From positions 1 through 9,705 of the forward strand of contig JAAYFZ010000369.1 of assembly GCA_012727965.1 (NCBI GenBank): a DNA stretch of 9,705 nucleotides, given 5' to 3'. A program made the position numbers and the translations under genes. The notes under the pieces are model-generated. The model was not told the DNA's origin. It did no database searches and was given only the letters and a program-made list of their open reading frames with translations. Of this stretch, positions 6,301-9,705 are shown one piece after another; positions within the stretch are counted from its first letter, which is position 1; each line of letters begins with the position of its first letter. Source of the DNA: Clostridiaceae bacterium. GTDB taxonomy: Bacteria > Bacillota > Clostridia > Saccharofermentanales > UBA5734.

Positions 6301-7035
6301 ATGAAGATTTTACTAGACAATAGAGTTGTTGTTATCACGGGAGCAGGTGGAGGAATTGGCAAAGCAACTGCCATTAAGCTGGCCGAGGCTGGTGCTAATT
6401 TAGCACTACTGGGAGGACATAATATTTCCAAAATAAATCAGACAGCTGAGCTTGCAAGATCGTTAGGTGCAAGAGTATTTTCCTTGCCTGGAGATCTGAC
6501 AGATGATAATTTTCTTGCTAGCTGCATTGATAAAATTTTAGATCATTTTGGACAGATTGATGTTTTGATCAATAATGCGGGAATAGCACATAATGCTCCT
6601 TTTGAGAAAACCGATGTTGAAGTCCTGGACAAGATATATCGGATCAATGTCAGAACGCCATTCGTCCTAAGTCAGAAGGTGTTGCCATACCTGCGCCTGA
6701 GTGATCATGCCGCTATCGTAAACATTTCTTCATCATTAGGGCACAAGGGATATGCCGGACAATCTGCTTACGCGGCTTCTAAGCATGCTCTCAGGGGAAT
6801 GAGCAAGGCAATCGCCAATGAACTCTATACCGAGGGCATCAGAGTTCATACTGTCTGTCCAGGTGGTGTTTATACAGATATGCTGAGTGTTGCCAGGCCT
6901 GATCTATCCTCAGAGGGCATGATCATGCCGGATGATGTTGCGGAAACAATCCTGTTTCTGCTTCAGTACAGAACTAATGCGGTTATTGACGAGATAAACA
7001 TCAGAAGAGAGGGTAAGCCCCCATATGAGATCTAG
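6301..7035 (+). CDS. Short-chain dehydrogenase/reductase (classical SDR)
   Basis: This is a cytosolic NAD(P)-dependent oxidoreductase whose substrate is unknown. Its 244 residues have the classical SDR layout: cofactor motif T13-G-A-G-G-G-I-G20, N91-N-A-G94, and the catalytic tetrad N116, S144, Y157 and K161 (Y157-AAS-K161), followed by CPGGVYTDM at 186-194. All catalytic residues are present. The segment after strand 2 (LLGGHN, 37-41) lacks both the Asp typical of NAD use and a clear Arg for NADP, so cofactor choice is open. AAGGAGG sits 7 nt before the ATG. It resembles FabG-like enzymes but is not next to fatty-acid genes, so no specific reaction is assigned. It is monocistronic, preceded by an AT-rich region with palindromes, and its stop codon overlaps that of the convergent MATE gene. 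Confidence 0.93.
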   Translation: MKILLDNRVVVITGAGGGIGKATAIKLAEAGANLALLGGHNISKINQTAELARSLGARVFSLPGDLTDDNFLASCIDKILDHFGQIDVLINNAGIAHNAPFEKTDVEVLDKIYRINVRTPFVLSQKVLPYLRLSDHAAIVNISSSLGHKGYAGQSAYAASKHALRGMSKAIANELYTEGIRVHTVCPGGVYTDMLSVARPDLSSEGMIMPDDVAETILFLLQYRTNAVIDEINIRREGKPPYEI

Positions 7036-8417
7036 TCAATTACTGATTTTTTCAGCCATTTTTTCCCTCTGATCCTTAACGCGAAAAAGGTTGAACGGAA
7101 TAGCCAGTCCGCATACATAGACAGCCAAATACCAAGGATGCCAATTTGAAGTAGAATTGCGAATACATAGCCTAAGACAATTCGCATGACCCACATGCTT
7201 ATGATGGAGACGATCATTGTAAAACTGACGTCTCCGGCTCCGCGCAGTCCTCCAGGCATTACGAAGGATGCCGACCAGAGCAGCGGCTGGGCGATTAATG
7301 AGCTTACCAGAACAATATAGGCGAGTTTTGCGGTATCTGGATCTTTTGTATATAAACCAATTATCAGCTTAAGTAAAGGTAAAATAATCAGGCTAAGAAC
7401 CAGCATTGCTGCGCTGGCGGCAAGAACAAGGAATTTTAAATGCTTCTTGGCTTCCTTGGGCTGGCCTTTGCCAATAAGCTGACCAGTCAAGGTCGTCGCG
7501 GCAATTACAAGAGCATTACCAGGTATAAGTATCAGTCCGTTGACGGAATTAGTGACCGCGTTCGCTGCCATGGAGGCTGTACCAAGTCCTACTATGAAGG
7601 TTTGCAGGATAAGTTTGCCTCCATTAAACATCAGTTGTTCAGCACCTGCCGGGATGCCAAGTGAAAAGATTCTTTTTTGCATTAATGAGTCATATGAGAG
7701 AAAATCAGATCTTAATATTTGAATATCCTTAGAACCTCCTAACAGAGGGATCAGTATCAATATCGCTCCCACCAGGCGTGCCAGTGAAATACCGGCAGCA
7801 GCACCATCGATGCCAAATGCTGGTGTATTGAGCCTCAGTATTCCCCAGTTAAGAGAAATGCCATAAATCAGAGTATAGCTTAAGATAACATTTAGCAGAT
7901 TCATTAGAATAGATACGATCATAGGAGTTCGTGTATCTCCAGCACCTCGCAATATTCCGAAAGCAACACTCAACAAAGCCAGAGGCAGGTAAGACCATAG
8001 ATTGATGCGCATAAATGCCAAAGCATTGTTCATGACATCTGGCTCTGCTTCGGAATAAAGCATTTGCAATAGCGGCTCCTGATAAATAAAAATCAGCGCG
8101 GTTATTGCCAGGCTAATGGCAAGACAAGACAGTAATGCCTGCGCGGCTGCCTTGTTTGCAAGCAGTCTCTCGCCACGTCCGGTATATTGCGCGACTACTA
8201 CAGTGCCGCCAACAGCAAGAGCACCGAACACAGATATAATAATGAAACTGATCGAATCAACCATGCCTATAGCAGAAATTGACTCTGGTCCTAAATTTGA
8301 AGCGAGCATCGTATTGACGACACCCATGATCACTATGAAAAATTGCTCGATTAATACAGGCAGAACTAATCGTGTTACTGATCGCCCCATATCACTGTAT
8401 TCACTTATTCGACTCAC
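7032..8417 (-). CDS. MATE family multidrug efflux transporter
   Basis: This is an inner-membrane antiporter expected to expel drugs or metabolites in exchange for Na+ or H+. The 461 residues form two homologous MatE halves (about 15-220 and 250-450) with around 12 membrane segments. The duplication shows in LRGAGDTRTPM (156-166) and LRGAGDVSFTM (391-401), and in AVGGTVVVAQYTGRG (68-82) and ATTLTGQLIGKGQ (307-319). The start is GTG (8415-8417, complement), chosen because GGGAGG on the minus strand (complement of 8423-8428) lies 5 nt upstream. The gene is divergent from the AraC-family gene, a common arrangement for a transporter and its regulator. Its substrate cannot be inferred. No terminator is seen beyond its stop, which lies inside the SDR gene's last codons. 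Confidence 0.93.
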   Translation of the reverse strand: MSRISEYSDMGRSVTRLVLPVLIEQFFIVIMGVVNTMLASNLGPESISAIGMVDSISFIIISVFGALAVGGTVVVAQYTGRGERLLANKAAAQALLSCLAISLAITALIFIYQEPLLQMLYSEAEPDVMNNALAFMRINLWSYLPLALLSVAFGILRGAGDTRTPMIVSILMNLLNVILSYTLIYGISLNWGILRLNTPAFGIDGAAAGISLARLVGAILILIPLLGGSKDIQILRSDFLSYDSLMQKRIFSLGIPAGAEQLMFNGGKLILQTFIVGLGTASMAANAVTNSVNGLILIPGNALVIAATTLTGQLIGKGQPKEAKKHLKFLVLAASAAMLVLSLIILPLLKLIIGLYTKDPDTAKLAYIVLVSSLIAQPLLWSASFVMPGGLRGAGDVSFTMIVSIISMWVMRIVLGYVFAILLQIGILGIWLSMYADWLFRSTFFALRIRGKKWLKKSVID

Positions 8418-8446
8418 AATATCCTCCCAAGGAAAAACATAGAGTA

Positions 8447-8452
8447 ATTATA
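8447..8452 (-). promoter_or_regulatory. Candidate -10 box of the MATE gene
   Basis: A perfect TATAAT reads on the minus strand (complement of 8447-8452), about 30 nt upstream of the GTG start. No good -35 box is seen 16-18 bases further upstream, which would fit a promoter that depends on an activator such as the divergent AraC-family protein. Confidence 0.45.
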
Positions 8453-8526
8453 TAACTGATGTCCTCCAACTCATATGTAAGAAATAGTGGACCTTGAGAC
8501 AATATTAGTGTTAAATGTTTTTACGG

Positions 8527-8547
8527 TGTTATAAATTGCTCCGGCAA
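8527..8547 (+). promoter_or_regulatory. Candidate extended -10 promoter and small palindrome before the AraC-family gene
   Basis: TGTTATAAA (8527-8535) is a TGn-extended -10 element that would start transcription near 8542. It is followed directly by the inverted repeat TTGC-TCCG-GCAA (8536-8547), which would overlap the start site and could be an operator. No convincing -35 box is present. Both elements are short and uncertain. Confidence 0.35.
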
Positions 8548-8572
8548 ATAGTAAGAGGTAAAACAGATATCA

Positions 8573-9325
8573 ATGGTATTTTTTGAGAAGCATGGAACTG
8601 ACCACCAAACAGTTTTTCGTAAGTTTGATTTGGAGAGCATTCAATTTCCCTATCATTTCCATCGGGCGTACGAGCTGATATTTGTTAAGAGCGGCAATAT
8701 GTCCTTGATAATAGATGAAATTGAATACAATATTTCCACAGGGGATGTGGCGTTTGTTTTCCACGACCAACTGCACTCTTTTCAGCGCTCAGGAGATTCA
8801 AGTGTAGTTATTATTCAGTTTTCTCCAGAGCTTGTTGGTGATTTCGACCATGAATACCAAGGTTTGATTCCTGTTAATAATATTCTCAAAGATCAATTCG
8901 TCGATCTAAACAAGCTTGACTCCATCTATGAACAGAAAAGCTTCATCTATGAGATGTGCGCCAGACTTGCTAAACAAACAAATTTTACAGCTGCCAAGCT
9001 TAGCAAACAAACCAGATTACTACATCAGATACTGCAATACCTAGAAGAAAATTATGCTGGCAATTGTGAGCTTAAATCTGCTGCGTCATATCTTAAATAT
9101 GATTATCCATACCTTTCAAAACTGTTTCTGCAGCTTATGAATGTGACCTACACTGAGTATCTCAATAATTACCGCATTTCAAAAGCCTGCTGGCTGCTGC
9201 GCAACAGTGACCAAACAATAAGCAATGTTGCCGAGAGCTGTGGCTATAGAAACCTAAGAACCTTCCATCGAAACTTCAATAGAATCATGCGACAGACACC
9301 AAGTCAGTATCGAGAGGTGTTGTAA
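8573..9325 (+). CDS. AraC family transcriptional regulator with N-terminal cupin domain
   Basis: This is a DNA-binding regulator of 250 residues. The N-terminal part (about 20-85) looks like the AraC-type cupin sensor, with H28 and H30 in YHFHRAYE, E34, a GDVAFVFHDQLHSF strand pair (57-70) and H68. The C-terminal 100 residues hold the two AraC helix-turn-helix motifs: the first around 166-190 (ELKSAASYLKYDYPYLSKLF) and the second around 213-236 (QTISNVAESCGYRNLRTFHRNF), ending in the usual TPSQYR. The ATG at 8573 has a rather distant AGAGGT (8554-8559), but an in-frame stop at 8552-8554 excludes a longer reading frame and no better start codon lies between. It is divergent from the MATE gene, which is its likely target, and its stop overlaps the start of the next ORF by one base. 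The inducer is unknown. Confidence 0.93.
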   Translation: MVFFEKHGTDHQTVFRKFDLESIQFPYHFHRAYELIFVKSGNMSLIIDEIEYNISTGDVAFVFHDQLHSFQRSGDSSVVIIQFSPELVGDFDHEYQGLIPVNNILKDQFVDLNKLDSIYEQKSFIYEMCARLAKQTNFTAAKLSKQTRLLHQILQYLEENYAGNCELKSAASYLKYDYPYLSKLFLQLMNVTYTEYLNNYRISKACWLLRNSDQTISNVAESCGYRNLRTFHRNFNRIMRQTPSQYREVL

Positions 9326-9705
9326 TGAAATACATAGACAAGCTAATTGAGTTGGGTTGTTTTTCGCGGAAGGATGTTGTTGAACTAATTGGAACCGAAA
9401 AAGCAGCACACTCAATACTAAATGATTATGTCAAAAACGGATATATTGATCGAATTCGAAGAGATCTATATACAGCAATCAGTCTTGAAACGAAGCAGCC
9501 TGTCGCAAACCGATTTTTAATAGCAACTCATATTGCTGAGGATGCTTATATTTCGCATCACAGTGCATTTGAATACTATGGTTATGCTAATCAAGTTTTT
9601 CATGAGGTCTTTGTATCGACAACCAGCAGATTCACTGACTTTTCTTTTGATGGCATTACCTTTACCAGGGTTTCTCCGAAAATTGATTCTGGAGTGATTA
9701 CAACC
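9325..9705 (+). CDS. AbiEi-like antitoxin/transcriptional regulator, truncated by the window edge
   Basis: The ORF runs open for 127 codons from the ATG at 9325 to the right edge. The ATG shares its A with the AraC-family stop codon (TAATG), and GAGAGGTG (9312-9319) inside the upstream gene supplies a ribosome binding site. Residues 1-50 look like a winged helix: an N-terminal helix, FSRKDVVELIG, a recognition-like helix to about 37, then NGYIDRIRRDLYTA. This is followed by YISHHSAFEYYG (75-86), which matches the YISHxSAL-like motif of AbiEi antitoxins. In that family AbiEi represses its own operon and counters AbiEii, a nucleotidyltransferase toxin, in type IV toxin-antitoxin and abortive-infection systems. 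The partner would be expected directly downstream, outside the window. The family call is from motif recognition only; lone AbiEi-like regulators without a toxin also exist. Confidence 0.75.
   Translation, partial: MKYIDKLIELGCFSRKDVVELIGTEKAAHSILNDYVKNGYIDRIRRDLYTAISLETKQPVANRFLIATHIAEDAYISHHSAFEYYGYANQVFHEVFVSTTSRFTDFSFDGITFTRVSPKIDSGVITT

Noticed and set aside
7036..7064. T runs after the SDR stop as a terminator
   Set aside because: No stable stem precedes them, and they encode Lys/Trp-rich residues at the C-terminus of the MATE protein.
7440..7722. Forward-strand ORFs inside the MATE gene
   Set aside because: They are short, lack ribosome binding sites and are antisense to a well-supported membrane protein.

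Overview
The window looks like chromosomal DNA of an anaerobic member of the Bacillota, most likely a clostridium. The reasons are the strong AGGAGG-type ribosome binding sites, a SEDS/class B PBP pair of the clostridial and actinobacterial type, a DUF3783-like protein, and a carboxy(nor)spermidine polyamine pathway. No finer placement is justified. Nine genes fill almost all of it. No tRNA, rRNA, CRISPR array or insertion sequence was seen, and no gap without a gene exceeds 300 bases; the longest is about 240.

Region 1 (1-3454) is a cell-envelope cluster. It holds the 3' part of a SEDS-family (FtsW/RodA/SpoVE) membrane glycosyltransferase whose start lies outside the window, a class B penicillin-binding protein translated directly after it, and an uncharacterised DUF3783-like protein with a helical tail. 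A long hairpin spans the PBP stop codon. The first two genes should form one peptidoglycan polymerase/transpeptidase complex; the role of the third is unknown.

Region 2 (about 3495-6118) is a polyamine unit. It has a good sigma-A promoter, a leader of about 80 nt with competing stems, carboxynorspermidine (carboxyspermidine) dehydrogenase, an intrinsic terminator inside the unit, and carboxynorspermidine decarboxylase nspC, followed by a final terminator. Together the two enzymes would turn aspartate semialdehyde plus a diamine into norspermidine or spermidine. The terminator between them suggests attenuated or uneven expression.

Region 3 (about 6183-8560) holds a short-chain dehydrogenase behind an AT-rich, palindrome-bearing upstream region. 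It converges on a MATE efflux transporter, and the two genes share a CTAG at their stop codons. The MATE gene starts with GTG and is divergent from an AraC-family regulator, which is its likely but unproven controller.

Region 4 (8573-9705) is the AraC-family gene followed, through a one-base TAATG overlap, by a truncated ORF that resembles an AbiEi antitoxin (type IV toxin-antitoxin, abortive infection). Its toxin partner would lie just beyond the right edge. This is the part most suggestive of accessory DNA, and the AraC-AbiEi coupling is the most interesting arrangement here. I found no clear evidence for a wholly new system inside the window.
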